DNA from: Ferruginibacter sp050611725 | GTDB lineage: Bacteria > Bacteroidota > Bacteroidia > Chitinophagales > Chitinophagaceae | DNA: 64,000 nucleotides | NCBI RefSeq assembly: GCF_050611725.1 | Contig: NZ_JBODJB010000001.1 | Span: 1,674,001 to 1,738,000 of the forward strand | Direction: 5' to 3' | Part shown: one piece after another, positions 16,786 to 24,234 of the stretch | Numbering within the stretch: position 1 is the first letter of the stretch | Layout: each line of letters begins with the position of its first letter | The notes under the pieces: model-generated | What the model was told of the DNA's origin: nothing | Database searches by the model: none | What the model saw: only the letters and a program-made list of their open reading frames with translations | Translations under genes and position numbers: made by a program

Positions 16786-17638
16786 ATTTACCGAAAGCCC
16801 AAAGCAAAAAATCCGGTAATACTTTGCTCCAGCCTATATAGTTGTTTTGATCAGTTCCGGCTTCTTTATAAACAATGTCAGCGTCGGGGCAAACTTTTTT
16901 GTCTTTAATGATTTTAATTAGATCTTTTGTATGATTGATGGTTATGCTATCTTGATATCGGATCCCCTTTTCATCAGCATCATCTCCATAAAACCAATAT
17001 TTTAAATGTGGTTTTTTTCTTGAAGATTTCATTACCGATAAGAGAATTCTGTCTGAAGCATCTGAGTAATCGGGAGTTTCAGTTGTAAATGCTCTTTTGC
17101 TAAAACGAAATGTTCCGGAGAAAACCCCAACCTTATCAATTTTATCAGCATGGTTCCAGGCAATATCAAAAGCTGATAAGCCTCCTAGGTTTTCTCCTGC
17201 AATAACAACCGATTTAAATTTTCTTACTCCAGCTTTCTTTTTTGCGAAATCGTATAATTCATTATCTATAAAAGATGCATACTGATCTGCCTTGCTGCCA
17301 TTTTTTTTATAATCAGGAAAACCTGCGATGCCGTATTCCTGTGTTCTATCGCTTGCATGTATTGCAACGATAACTACCGGTTGAATTAATTTCTTGTTGT
17401 ATAAACTATCAAGAATTTTTTTTAATCTGAATTTTTCTACATCCTGCCCATCATTCAACAAAAGTAAATTCAGCTCTTTTTTATCATCGGGTAATGGTGT
17501 GCTAATGATGGTTAACTTAATATGTTTCTGTAAATGACGACTATATATTTCATCTTCCTGTTGTTTTGATTTTTTTGTACAACTCAATGATAGAAAAGTC
17601 ATAAGAGTAAAGAAGCCTATGATCCTGATGTGATTCAT
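16784..17638 (-). CDS. Esterase-D-like lipoprotein lacking its catalytic residues
   Basis: A 284-residue lipoprotein (lipobox LSLSC, cysteine 20) with the putative esterase fold (PF00756): LNLLLLNDGQD, QPVVIVAIHASDRTQEYG, YASFIDNELYDF, and the C-terminal WSKVLPDFLLWAF. Two key residues are missing. The nucleophile elbow reads GENLGG with N150 where GxSxGG is expected, and the expected catalytic histidine just before the last helix is replaced in GTDQNNYIGW. The frame is otherwise intact, so this is probably a stable non-catalytic binding protein rather than a decaying gene. Confidence 0.82.
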   Translation of the reverse strand: MNHIRIIGFFTLMTFLSLSCTKKSKQQEDEIYSRHLQKHIKLTIISTPLPDDKKELNLLLLNDGQDVEKFRLKKILDSLYNKKLIQPVVIVAIHASDRTQEYGIAGFPDYKKNGSKADQYASFIDNELYDFAKKKAGVRKFKSVVIAGENLGGLSAFDIAWNHADKIDKVGVFSGTFRFSKRAFTTETPDYSDASDRILLSVMKSSRKKPHLKYWFYGDDADEKGIRYQDSITINHTKDLIKIIKDKKVCPDADIVYKEAGTDQNNYIGWSKVLPDFLLWAFGK

Positions 17639-17668
17639 AAAAGTATTTTGTATAACGAATGTATATTA

Positions 17669-17700
17669 TTTGGCTGGGAAACTGTATTTCCCTAACTTTG
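17669..17700 (+). promoter_or_regulatory. Promoter of tRNA-fMet
   Basis: TTTG (17669-17672), 20 bases, TAACTTTG (17693-17700): a full consensus match. The mature tRNA begins 4 bases after the -7 element, so transcription probably starts at or almost at the tRNA 5' end. Confidence 0.75.
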
Positions 17701-17703
17701 CAC

Positions 17704-17775
<72 letters not shown>

Positions 17776-17782
17776 CTAAAAC

Positions 17783-17807
17783 GGCTCGTTAGTTTGAGCC
17801 TTTTTTT
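17783..17807 (+). terminator. Terminator after tRNA-fMet
   Basis: GGCTC (17783-17787) and GAGCC (17796-17800) around an 8-base loop, then seven T's, just before the GIY-YIG start codon. Confidence 0.8.
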
Positions 17808-18058
17808 ATGTTCTATGTTTACGTTCTTTATAGTGAGAGTTCTGACAAGATTTATATCGGATTTACATCTAATTTAAAGCAAAGGTTACTTTCACACAAT
17901 GAATTAGGTAAAAAAGGATGGACAATTAATTTCGACCCTGGAAACTGGCTTATAAGGAAGAGTATAGCGTCAAAAGTGAAGCTATGAGGAGAGAGAAAGA
18001 ACTGAAAACAGCAAAAGGAAGAGAATTTATTTGGTCTTTGATTAAACAAAAATTGTGA
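17808..18058 (+). pseudogene. GIY-YIG endonuclease, frameshifted
   Basis: The frame opens MFYVYVLYSESSDKIYIGFT, with the Tyr-Val-Tyr and YIG core of single-domain GIY-YIG nucleases, and continues SNLKQRLLSHNELGKKGWTI. It then shifts: after about 17930 the family continuation (FRPWKLAYKEEYSVKSEAM, RREKELKTAKGREFIWSLI, KQKL) is in another frame and ends at TGA 18056-18058. One missing base in the A/T run near 17927-17932 (AATTAATTTCGA) would restore an 83-residue protein. Bases 17808-18058 total 251, consistent with a single deletion. Sequencing error or programmed shifting cannot be excluded. Confidence 0.85.
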
Positions 18059-18061
18059 AAT

Positions 18062-18112
18062 GTGGCTCATATCCGCCATCTGGCGGACACTGGTTCGATC
18101 CCGGTCTTCGCA
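18062..18112 (+). pseudogene. 3' fragment of tRNA-fMet with inserted palindrome
   Basis: GGCTCATA followed by a palindrome in place of the anticodon 3' stem and variable loop, then the exact T-arm and acceptor 3' half of the upstream initiator tRNA, including CTTCGCA. No 5' half precedes it, so it cannot fold as a tRNA. Confidence 0.8.
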
Positions 18113-18124
18113 ACTAAAAAATTG

Positions 18125-18147
18125 AAGGCTCTAAAAGAGCCTTTTTT
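18125..18147 (+). terminator. Terminator after the tRNA fragment
   Basis: AAGGCTC (18125-18131) pairs with GAGCCTT (18137-18143), loop TAAAA, T-run to 18147. It has the same GGCTC/GAGCC core as the terminator behind the intact tRNA, so the duplication may once have included the terminator. Confidence 0.8.
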
Positions 18148-18198
18148 ATTCTTGGTAAGTTGCAACTCAACTCAAAGAATTGATTACCTCCTCTAATT

Positions 18199-18231
18199 CT
18201 TATAGCTTGACGCTTGTGGCTTGCAGCTAAA
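18199..18231. repeat. Stutter repeat, AGCTTG family
   Basis: TATAGCTTGACGCTTGTGGC followed by TTGCAGCTA: an imperfect iteration of GCTTG. The same family occurs inside ribF at 52013-52050. The stretch 18148-18241 holds nothing else recognisable apart from the era start. Confidence 0.6.
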
Positions 18232-18241
18232 CGGCTATTAA

Positions 18242-19108
18242 ATGAAATCTGGTTTTGTAAATATTTTCGGTAAACCTAATGCAGGTAAAAGTACATTGCT
18301 GAATGCACTGGTTGGTGAGAAATTAGCTATTGTATCCCATAAGGTACAAACTACCCGTCATCGTATCAAGGCAATTGTTACTTCTGATGAGTATCAAATT
18401 ATTTTTTCAGATACACCGGGAATTATTGAGCCAAAATACAAACTGCATGAAAAAATGATGCAGGCAGTGAAAGGTAGTCTGGAAGATGCAGATGTAGCCT
18501 TGCTAATCACCGATGCAAGAGAAGAAGTGGAAGAGAGCCATGCAATTTTTTCTTCTTTAAAATTAAAAGTACCTGCCTTAGTAATTATTAATAAAGTAGA
18601 TGCAGTTGACGAAGAAAAAATAAAATCTGCAATAGCATTTTTTAAAGAACAATCTTATTGTAAAGAAGTGATCGTTATTTCAGCACTTAAGAAAAAAGGG
18701 ATAGACGATCTGTTAAAAACGATTGTTAATCATTTGCCGGAAGGCGTTCCTTTTTATGAAGGAGACGATATCAGCGATCTGCCAACAAAGTTTTTTGTAA
18801 GTGAATTGATCAGAGAGAAAATATTTTTGTTGTACGGGGAAGAAATTCCATATCATACCACTGTGTTGATACAGGAGTTTAAAGAGAAGACAACATTGAT
18901 CAAAATACAAGCAGACATTATAGTACAGAGAGATACGCAAAAAGGCATTATCTTAGGAGAAGGCGGAAAGATGATCAAACAGCTTGGAACATTAGCCAGG
19001 AAAGACATTGAGGAGTTTTTGAGCAGTAAAGTATTTCTGGAATTATTTGTGAAGATCAGACCTAAATGGAGAGATAATGAAATGCAGTTGAAAGAGTATG
19101 GATATTAA
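18242..19108 (+). CDS. era: GTPase Era
   Basis: Ribosome-assembly GTPase that binds the 16S rRNA 3' end. The 288 residues show G1 GKPNAGKST (residues 10-18), G2 region TTRH, G3 DTPG, G4 NKVD, G5 SALKKKG, and a C-terminal KH domain (GEEIPYHTTVLIQEF; GIILGEGGKMIKQLGTLARKDIEEFL). Length is normal. der follows on the same strand after a 90-base repeat-bearing gap, so two ribosome-maturation GTPases sit in tandem. Confidence 0.97.
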   Translation: MKSGFVNIFGKPNAGKSTLLNALVGEKLAIVSHKVQTTRHRIKAIVTSDEYQIIFSDTPGIIEPKYKLHEKMMQAVKGSLEDADVALLITDAREEVEESHAIFSSLKLKVPALVIINKVDAVDEEKIKSAIAFFKEQSYCKEVIVISALKKKGIDDLLKTIVNHLPEGVPFYEGDDISDLPTKFFVSELIREKIFLLYGEEIPYHTTVLIQEFKEKTTLIKIQADIIVQRDTQKGIILGEGGKMIKQLGTLARKDIEEFLSSKVFLELFVKIRPKWRDNEMQLKEYGY

Positions 19109-19109
19109 T

Positions 19110-19200
19110 ATGATTTGAAAATTAGTTGATTTGGAGATTTGCAAGTTAAAACTCCGAATCATCATCAAATTCTCAAATCTCCAAATTTTCAAATTATTAT
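19110..19200. repeat. Stutter repeat, GATTTGGAGATTTG family, inverted
   Basis: Left arm 19110-19141 (ATGATTTGAAAATT... GATTTGGAGATTTG) and right arm 19166-19200, which carries CAAATCTCCAAATTTTCAAA in complement. The arms can pair into a long imperfect hairpin just before the der start; the right arm ends in its ATG. Other copies of the family: 30454-30498, 33751-33790, 34419-34460 and 34503-34538. Confidence 0.75.
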
Positions 19201-20503
19201 GAGTTTTACAGTAGCAATAGTAGGAAGACCAAATGTAGGTAAAAGCACTTTCTTCAACAGAATGTTGGAGCAACGTAAGGCAATCGTAGATGATGTAAGT
19301 GGTGTAACCAGAGACAGACAATATGGTATAGCCGAATGGGCAGGTCAATCATTTAATGTAATTGATACAGGTGGTTTTGTCCCTAAAAGTGAAGATGTTT
19401 TTGAAAGAGAGATACGTAAGCAAGTGGCAATTGCTATTGAAGAAGCCGATGCAATTATTTTTATGGTTGATGCAGCAACAGGGATAACAGATCTGGATGA
19501 TGCTATGGCACAAATGCTTCGCAGAACAAACAAGCCGGTCTTTTTGGTTGTGAATAAAGTAGACAATCACGAACGCTTGTTGGAAGCTTCTGAATTTTAC
19601 AGTCTCGGTTTTGATAAGATACATTTTCTTTCATCCATCAGTGGTACCGGTACCGGAGACCTGTTAGATGATATTACAGCATTGATTGAAGAACCGGAGA
19701 TAATAGTAGAGAAGCAATTGCCGAAATTTGCCATCATCGGTCAACCGAACGTAGGTAAATCGTCTTTGCTGAATGCGTTAACTGGGCAGGAGAGAACAAT
19801 TGTTAGTAATATTGCTGGCACAACAAGAGATACAATTCATACTCATTACAATCTTTTCAATAAAGAGTTTATTTTGATCGATACCGCCGGCATCAGAAGA
19901 AAAGCCAAGGTTGATGAAGATCTGGAATTCTATTCAGTGATTCGTGCAATTAAGGCGGTTGATGAGGCCGATGTGTGTTTATTGCTCTTAGATGCTCAAA
20001 AAGGTATTGCTGCACAGGATCTCAGCATCTTTGCCATGGCCGTAAAAAAAGGAAAGGGTATTGTAGTACTGGTAAATAAATGGGATGTAATGGACAAAGA
20101 AACCAATACAGCCCGTGATTATGAAGTTGAATTGAAAAAGCGTTTTGCACCCTTCAGTGATCTTCCGATTATATTTGTTTCTGCTACAGAAAAAGTAAGG
20201 ATAATGAAAGCCATGGAAGTTGCTTTGGAGGTTTATGAGAACAGACAGCAAAAAATTCCGACTTCTAAATTAAACGATATCATGCTAAAAGCTGCGGAAG
20301 CCTATCATGCTCCTGTAGTTAGAGGTCATCAGGTTAAGATCAAATATGTAACCCAACTGCCGGTGGTGGTGCCTTCTTTTGCTTTTTTCTGTAATTATCC
20401 CGATGATATTAAGAATCCGTATAAAAATTATCTGGAGAATCAACTAAGGGCAAAATTCAAGTTTACAGGGGTGCCCGTTCGTATCTTCTTCCGGAAAAAG
20501 TAA
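19199..20503 (+). CDS. der: Double-GTPase Der (EngA)
   Basis: Large-subunit assembly GTPase with two tandem G domains and a C-terminal KH-like domain. First G domain: GRPNVGKST, DTGG, NKVD (residues 8-160); second: GQPNVGKSS, DTAG, NKWD (about 175-345); KH-like end with YVTQLPVVVPSFAFFCNYP and VPVRIFFRKK. I place the start at ATG 19199 (MSFTVAIVGRPNVG); the 20 extra upstream codons would be translated from the stutter repeat and are not family-like. Product 434 residues, normal. Confidence 0.97.
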   Translation: MSFTVAIVGRPNVGKSTFFNRMLEQRKAIVDDVSGVTRDRQYGIAEWAGQSFNVIDTGGFVPKSEDVFEREIRKQVAIAIEEADAIIFMVDAATGITDLDDAMAQMLRRTNKPVFLVVNKVDNHERLLEASEFYSLGFDKIHFLSSISGTGTGDLLDDITALIEEPEIIVEKQLPKFAIIGQPNVGKSSLLNALTGQERTIVSNIAGTTRDTIHTHYNLFNKEFILIDTAGIRRKAKVDEDLEFYSVIRAIKAVDEADVCLLLLDAQKGIAAQDLSIFAMAVKKGKGIVVLVNKWDVMDKETNTARDYEVELKKRFAPFSDLPIIFVSATEKVRIMKAMEVALEVYENRQQKIPTSKLNDIMLKAAEAYHAPVVRGHQVKIKYVTQLPVVVPSFAFFCNYPDDIKNPYKNYLENQLRAKFKFTGVPVRIFFRKK

Positions 20504-20563
20504 CTTTTTACACTCATTTTATGAGTAAAACATGATTTTGTTAATAAATAGTTATCAAAATAG

Positions 20564-20593
20564 TTGTGAAATTTAAAAAATGATGTAGATTTG
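20564..20593 (+). promoter_or_regulatory. Promoter of the alanine-rich lipoprotein gene
   Basis: TTG (20564-20566), 19 bases, TAGATTTG (20586-20593): an exact consensus fit. It places transcription start near 20598-20600, which rules out a candidate start codon at 20591 and supports ATG 20627. Confidence 0.75.
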
Positions 20594-20626
20594 CGTCGAA
20601 TTTTTAAAAACTCAAAAAAAATTAAA

Positions 20627-20887
20627 ATGAAAAAATTACTTGCTATTTTAGCTGTTGCTGGTTTCATGACAGCTTGTAACAATGCTTCTACAGATGCAAA
20701 TGCTGCTGCTGATTCTTTAAAAGTTGCTGATTCTTTAAAAGCTGCTGATTCTTTAGCGAAAATCGCTAATGCTGCTGCTGATACTGCTAAAACTGCTGTT
20801 GCAGATACTACAAAGAAAGCTGCTGATACAGCAAAAGCTGCTGCTAGTAAAATGGAAGGTGCTGCTAAAGAAGCTGCAAAACACTAA
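20627..20887 (+). CDS. Alanine-rich repetitive lipoprotein
   Basis: An 86-residue product: MKKLLAILAVAGFMTAC gives the lipobox, and the mature part is a low-complexity heptad-like run of A, D, S, K and T (ADSLKVADSLKAADSLAKIA, then AADTAKTAVADTTKKAADTA) likely to form one amphipathic helix, comparable in style to Lpp-like or LEA-like envelope proteins. Family unknown to me. It has its own strong promoter and terminator, so it is probably abundant. Confidence 0.8.
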   Translation: MKKLLAILAVAGFMTACNNASTDANAAADSLKVADSLKAADSLAKIANAAADTAKTAVADTTKKAADTAKAAASKMEGAAKEAAKH

Positions 20888-20916
20888 TCCGTTATATAAA
20901 CGATTTCTTGCAATAG

Positions 20917-20945
20917 GTCCCCTCGAGTATTCGGGGGGATTTTTG
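20917..20945 (+). terminator. Terminator after the alanine-rich lipoprotein
   Basis: GTCCCC-T-CGA paired with TCG-G-GGGGAT around GTAT, then TTTTTG. Confidence 0.75.
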
Positions 20946-20948
20946 TTA

Positions 20949-21311
20949 TTATCCTTTCAGGAATTGCTTAATTACCAGGTAGCTTATTATTATTAGCAAG
21001 ATAATTAATATGACAGCGTAGTAAGTATAAGGTTGATCTTTCCACTTACGCTTATCTTTTCGGTTTTTATTTTTATCAAGATGCTTTTTCAACTCCTTGT
21101 TTAATTGCTCCGTATATGCTTGCAATTGATGTTTGTTTTCGATTTGCTGTAGCCCTTCCACGGCATCGTTCATAAAATCGTCATCCGCCATATTTTTTTC
21201 AATTTCATGGCTGGCTTCTTTAGACAATTGATTACTTAGATAATCCATCAACTGCTGGTTATCAATATCCTTATTGCTGTTAGATAATATGTTTTTCAAC
21301 TCATCACTCAT
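20949..21311 (-). CDS. Putative anti-sigma factor, single-span
   Basis: A 120-residue membrane protein. Residues 15-55 (DNQQLMDYLSNQLSKEASHE, then DDDFMNDAVEGLQQ) match a pattern common in Bacteroidota regulators: a helix-turn unit with DD-F-DAVEG. There is no zinc-binding HxxxCxxC. One C-terminal transmembrane helix (about 97-117) follows a lysine-rich stretch. Its start overlaps the end of the ECF sigma factor gene by 8 bases, so it is most likely the cognate anti-sigma, with the N-terminus in the cytoplasm. The role rests on context. Confidence 0.7.
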   Translation of the reverse strand: MSDELKNILSNSNKDIDNQQLMDYLSNQLSKEASHEIEKNMADDDFMNDAVEGLQQIENKHQLQAYTEQLNKELKKHLDKNKNRKDKRKWKDQPYTYYAVILIILLIIISYLVIKQFLKG

Positions 21312-21870
21312 TTTTTTGCATCTGCAGCATTAGTATTTTTAAATTTCGTTTACCATTCTGAATATGGCTTTTTACTTGTAACAAGGTATAACCTGTTTGT
21401 TCTGTTATTTCCTGATAGCTCTTTTTCTTTAGGTAAAACAAAGTTACACATTGCTTCTGATCATCATTTAACTGTTCTAAGGCCATTTCCATAGCGTTTA
21501 ACGCTTTATCCTTTTCAAAAATGGATGTACCCATTGTTTCTTCGGCAATTCCGTTTACTTTTTCGTTTAATTCAATACTGTATTTACCCTTGTCCCTCAA
21601 TTTCATAAGGCAATGATTTTTTGCTACAGTATAAAGCCAGCTTTTGAAATAATCAACCTTATACTTTTGAAGTTCTGTTATAGCTTTAAGGAATACTTGT
21701 TGAACAGCATCTTTTGCTTCATCCTCATTTTTTAAATATTTCATGCAAACACCAAGCAGCAGGAGGGTATAACGTTGGAGTAAAATGCCCAGCCAACGAT
21801 TGTCTTTATCTGCATGAAAATGCTCAAGCAGTTGATTATCGTTGATATGATCGAATTGATGTTGACTCAA
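21304..21870 (-). CDS. ECF-type RNA polymerase sigma factor
   Basis: A 188-residue sigma-70 family protein. Region 2 covers about residues 25-90 (CMKYLKNEDEAKDAVQQVFL, YFKSWLYTVAKNHCLMKLR) and region 4 about 126-182 (MEMALEQLNDDQKQCVTLFY, KKKSYQEITEQTGYTLLQVK). Sigma regions 1 and 3 are absent, as in ECF factors. The next gene in the operon overlaps by 8 bases and is the probable anti-sigma. The target regulon cannot be inferred. Confidence 0.93.
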   Translation of the reverse strand: MSQHQFDHINDNQLLEHFHADKDNRWLGILLQRYTLLLLGVCMKYLKNEDEAKDAVQQVFLKAITELQKYKVDYFKSWLYTVAKNHCLMKLRDKGKYSIELNEKVNGIAEETMGTSIFEKDKALNAMEMALEQLNDDQKQCVTLFYLKKKSYQEITEQTGYTLLQVKSHIQNGKRNLKILMLQMQKNE

Positions 21871-21922
21871 AGCGGTTGTTGCTATTCGTTAGATGCAGGA
21901 AGTATATTATTCCACAAGATGA

Positions 21923-22312
21923 TCAAACCAATCTTTCTAAAACACCCTTTCGTTTAACAATGTTTTTATAATCCCATTGAATAACTTTGGATTTTTCGAG
22001 CCATCGTTTCAGATCTTTTTTATTGATCTGTTTTACATCGGTATATCTTATCTCTGCTGCTTTAAAACTCCCTTCTTTTTGTAGTAATTCTTCATCAAAT
22101 GATTGTCCGCTCCAAAATAACAAACGAATGCAGTTTTTTAATTTGCTGTAGCCAACAATAGGGTTTCCATCTAAAAACCAAACGGGATGAGCATGCCATA
22201 TCTTATTTTCAGCTTCTTTTATTTGTCGATTTATCTCTTCAGCAAGTACATCACATATTTCTTTTTCGGCCGGAGTTTGAATATCGTTATATGACTGAGT
22301 GTTTTCGTTCAT
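21923..22312 (-). CDS. DUF1801 (YdhG-like) protein
   Basis: A 129-residue cytoplasmic protein with the DUF1801 pattern: KIWHAHPVWFLDGNPIVGYSKLK in the centre and LLFWSGQSFDEELLQKEGSFKAAEIRYTDV after it, ending with KKDLKRWLEKS. Members have the fold of the iron chaperone frataxin-like YdhG and unclear function. It lies 15 bases after a TSUP-family transporter gene on the same strand, so may be co-transcribed. Confidence 0.82.
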   Translation of the reverse strand: MNENTQSYNDIQTPAEKEICDVLAEEINRQIKEAENKIWHAHPVWFLDGNPIVGYSKLKNCIRLLFWSGQSFDEELLQKEGSFKAAEIRYTDVKQINKKDLKRWLEKSKVIQWDYKNIVKRKGVLERLV

Positions 22313-22327
22313 TTTGATAAATGAAAT

Positions 22328-22762
22328 TTACTGTTTTATTTCTGTAGTAGTAGCGGCATTTTTATCTGCCTTCGGCTTGTCTAAAAACAACATCTTTATT
22401 GCCATAATGATCATGAACACTGCAAATATTTTCTTTACTGTTTCCTGCGGAAGACTTAATGAAATTTTGCTGCCGAAATAACTGCCGATCAAGAATCCAA
22501 CGGCGAGGATACCTACTACTTTAAAATCAACATCGCCATGTTTGTAATATTGTAAAACGCCTAAAATGCCCACCGGTAAAAGAATCAATCCAAGAGAGGT
22601 TCCCTGAGCAGCATGTTGAGAAAATCCCAAAAAATAAACAAGTGCCGGAACAATGATAAGACCGCCGCCAACGCCAACCAATCCTCCAAGCATACCGGCT
22701 AAAATGCCTATTAATATTACAATCAAAATTGTTTGTATGTCCATGGTAGCTCTTTTTTTCAT
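22328..22762 (-). CDS. TauE/SafE (TSUP) family transporter, half-size
   Basis: A 144-residue membrane protein with four hydrophobic helices and the TSUP family motif GGLVGVGGGLIIVPALVYFLG at residues 25-45. Full TSUP proteins have two such halves (about 250-300 residues); this is a single repeat and would need to dimerise. TSUP proteins move sulfite, organosulfonates or related anions; the substrate is unknown here. Start at 22762 or 22744 (MDIQTILI) cannot be decided. Confidence 0.85.
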   Translation of the reverse strand: MKKRATMDIQTILIVILIGILAGMLGGLVGVGGGLIIVPALVYFLGFSQHAAQGTSLGLILLPVGILGVLQYYKHGDVDFKVVGILAVGFLIGSYFGSKISLSLPQETVKKIFAVFMIIMAIKMLFLDKPKADKNAATTTEIKQ

Positions 22763-22795
22763 TAGGTGAATCCTGTTATTTATATACCCATGTAG

Positions 22796-23338
22796 TTACT
22801 TCCCCGGGAATTTTACTTTGTAAAAATCAATTGCTTCGTTGATGATTTTATATGCATCTTCCTTGTTTTGAAAATCATCTATTTCCACAACTTTATTTTC
22901 CAATACTTTGTACTGCTCGAAATAGTTTTTCAAAACTGCAATAAAATGTTTGGGTAATTCATCAATATCTGTAATATGATTTACAGTTGGGTCTTTAGTT
23001 GCAACGGCAATGATCTTATCATCTTTTTCTCCGTTATCAATCATCTGCATATTTCCTATAACCGTAGCCTCTACCAAGCATAATGGCTGAATACTTTCGC
23101 TGCACATTACTAAAATATCAAGCGGATCGCCATCTTGCCCTAATGTTTGCGGAATAAAACCGTAATTAACAGGGTAGTGGAAAGAAGAATACACAACACG
23201 ATCTAATTTTAAAAGTCCTGTTGTTTTATCAATTTCGTATTTAGCTCTTGAGCCTTGTGGAATTTCTATCAGGCCATTTACAATGCTTGGTGCTTTTTTT
23301 CCGGTGCCGGCTCCATGCCAGGGGTGTAGTACGTACAT
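22796..23338 (-). CDS. ppa: Inorganic pyrophosphatase
   Basis: Family I soluble pyrophosphatase, 180 residues, hydrolysing PPi to drive biosynthesis. Key motifs: EIPQGSRAKYEID, YPVNYGFIPQTLGQDGDPLDILV (with the DxDPxD-like metal-binding aspartates), VIGNMQMIDNGEKDDKIIAV and LPKHFIAVLKNYFEQYK. Start MYVLHPWHG is usual for Bacteroidota forms. A heptamer repeat array lies directly upstream. Confidence 0.96.
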   Translation of the reverse strand: MYVLHPWHGAGTGKKAPSIVNGLIEIPQGSRAKYEIDKTTGLLKLDRVVYSSFHYPVNYGFIPQTLGQDGDPLDILVMCSESIQPLCLVEATVIGNMQMIDNGEKDDKIIAVATKDPTVNHITDIDELPKHFIAVLKNYFEQYKVLENKVVEIDDFQNKEDAYKIINEAIDFYKVKFPGK

Positions 23339-23342
23339 ACAA

Positions 23343-23384
23343 ATGAGTTATGAGTTATGAGTTATGAGTTATGAGTTATGAGTT
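23343..23384. repeat. Six tandem copies of the heptamer ATGAGTT
   Basis: Exactly 6 x 7 bases. The array begins 4 bases upstream of the ppa start and runs into the 3' end of crcB, where it encodes the last residues and the stop codon. The unit is not a multiple of three, so copy-number change would alter the CrcB C-terminus. Confidence 0.95.
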
Positions 23385-23733
23385 TGTATCCTAACCAGGC
23401 CGCAAAGATACCAAGTATGATACTTGCTGCAATATAGCCGATACTTAGAAGATATTTTCCGTTTTGTAAGAGTTGCAGATTTTCTACAGAAAAAGCCGAA
23501 AAAGTGGTAAATCCTCCACAAATGCCCGTAGCTAAAAATACCCGCCAGTTGTTATTAAATACTTCATTTTTTAAACTCATTGCCACCACTGCTCCAATAA
23601 CAAAACTGCCGATAATATTTACAAGTAATGTAGCCCATGGTAATTGCTTATTTGTTATCACTAGAGAAAATAGATAACGTAACATCGATCCTAATGCACC
23701 GCCAACACCAACAAGTAGAAAGTTTTTTATCAT
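23362..23733 (-). CDS. crcB: Fluoride channel CrcB (Fluc)
   Basis: Small fluoride exporter that works as an antiparallel dimer. The 123 residues have four helices with GGALGSMLRYLFS, the NIIGSFVIGA segment whose asparagine lines the pore, and GICGGFTTFSAFSVE, whose phenylalanines form the ion path. ATG 23733 (MIKNFLLVGVGGALG) is 10 bases after the upstream stop; a longer start would overlap it. The last residues (LITHNS) and the stop are encoded by the heptamer repeat, so the natural C-terminus has been rewritten. Confidence 0.93.
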   Translation of the reverse strand: MIKNFLLVGVGGALGSMLRYLFSLVITNKQLPWATLLVNIIGSFVIGAVVAMSLKNEVFNNNWRVFLATGICGGFTTFSAFSVENLQLLQNGKYLLSIGYIAASIILGIFAAWLGYKLITHNS

Positions 23734-23743
23734 GCAAAAAAAG

Positions 23744-24151
23744 TTAGAGATTGCCAGAAAAAGTGTATTTAAGATCGACAAGCCATTGGCCGCTAACCCG
23801 AACCATTTTTACTTTTTGTTTGAAATCTTTTTTATAAGAGTTGGAATAATTAATAATTGTGATCGAATCATTCACAGGACTGATATCATTTATGATTATA
23901 TCAGCATTCTTGTATTGTTCAAGTTCATCTTTAGCAAAAGATCCGAATTTATTCTTGAAAACATCCATGAAGCCTTTATTGGCTTCATTTTGTAATACAA
24001 ATGTATTCGCTTCTTCCATTTTATTATCTAATGCATTACGAATAAAAGCACGGGCAACATCAATATCTGTATTGGGCACCACAGTTTTATTGTTTCCGCA
24101 GGATAAAAGTAAAGAGGCTGTACAAAAGAATAATAATAGTTTCTGAATCAT
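23744..24151 (-). CDS. DUF4878-like lipoprotein, short
   Basis: A 135-residue lipoprotein (lipobox SLLLSC, cysteine 18). The mature part resembles the NTF2-like DUF4878 domain: IDVARAFIRNALDNKMEEANTFV, KDELEQYKNADIIINDISPV and a closing GQWLVDLKYTF. It precedes crcB by 10 bases and follows, on the same strand, a second DUF4878-like lipoprotein gene, with which it probably shares origin. Function unknown. Confidence 0.75.
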   Translation of the reverse strand: MIQKLLLFFCTASLLLSCGNNKTVVPNTDIDVARAFIRNALDNKMEEANTFVLQNEANKGFMDVFKNKFGSFAKDELEQYKNADIIINDISPVNDSITIINYSNSYKKDFKQKVKMVRVSGQWLVDLKYTFSGNL

Positions 24152-24185
24152 AGCTTAAAGTTAAACATCTTTCTATTATTGAAAA

Positions 24186-24222
24186 TAAAAAAGCACCCTG
24201 TTTTTGCAGGATGCTTTTTTAA
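24186..24222 (-). terminator. Terminator after the DUF4878 lipoprotein
   Basis: AAAAAGCA/TGCTTTTT with inner CCTG/CAGG pairs, one mismatch, T-run on the minus strand, 12 bases after the stop of the gene at 24235. Confidence 0.75.
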
Positions 24223-24234
24223 CGAGTTGTAAAT

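Larger units (their letters stand above)
17782..18119 (+). mobile_element. Putative GIY-YIG micro-element inserted behind tRNA-fMet
   Basis: The 32 bases 17750-17781 (tRNA T-arm, acceptor and four A's) recur without change at 18088-18119. Between them lie a terminator, a frameshifted GIY-YIG nuclease gene, and the perfect palindrome TCCGCCATCTGGCGGA (18072-18087) directly against the second copy. This is the arrangement expected when a small nuclease-coding unit inserts at a tRNA 3' end and leaves the tRNA intact with a duplicated end. That it is mobile is inference; the repeats, palindrome and gene are seen directly. Confidence 0.55.

Noticed and set aside
23343..23384. Possible CRISPR or minisatellite locus
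   Set aside because: The unit is only 7 bases with no spacers; it is a simple tandem repeat.
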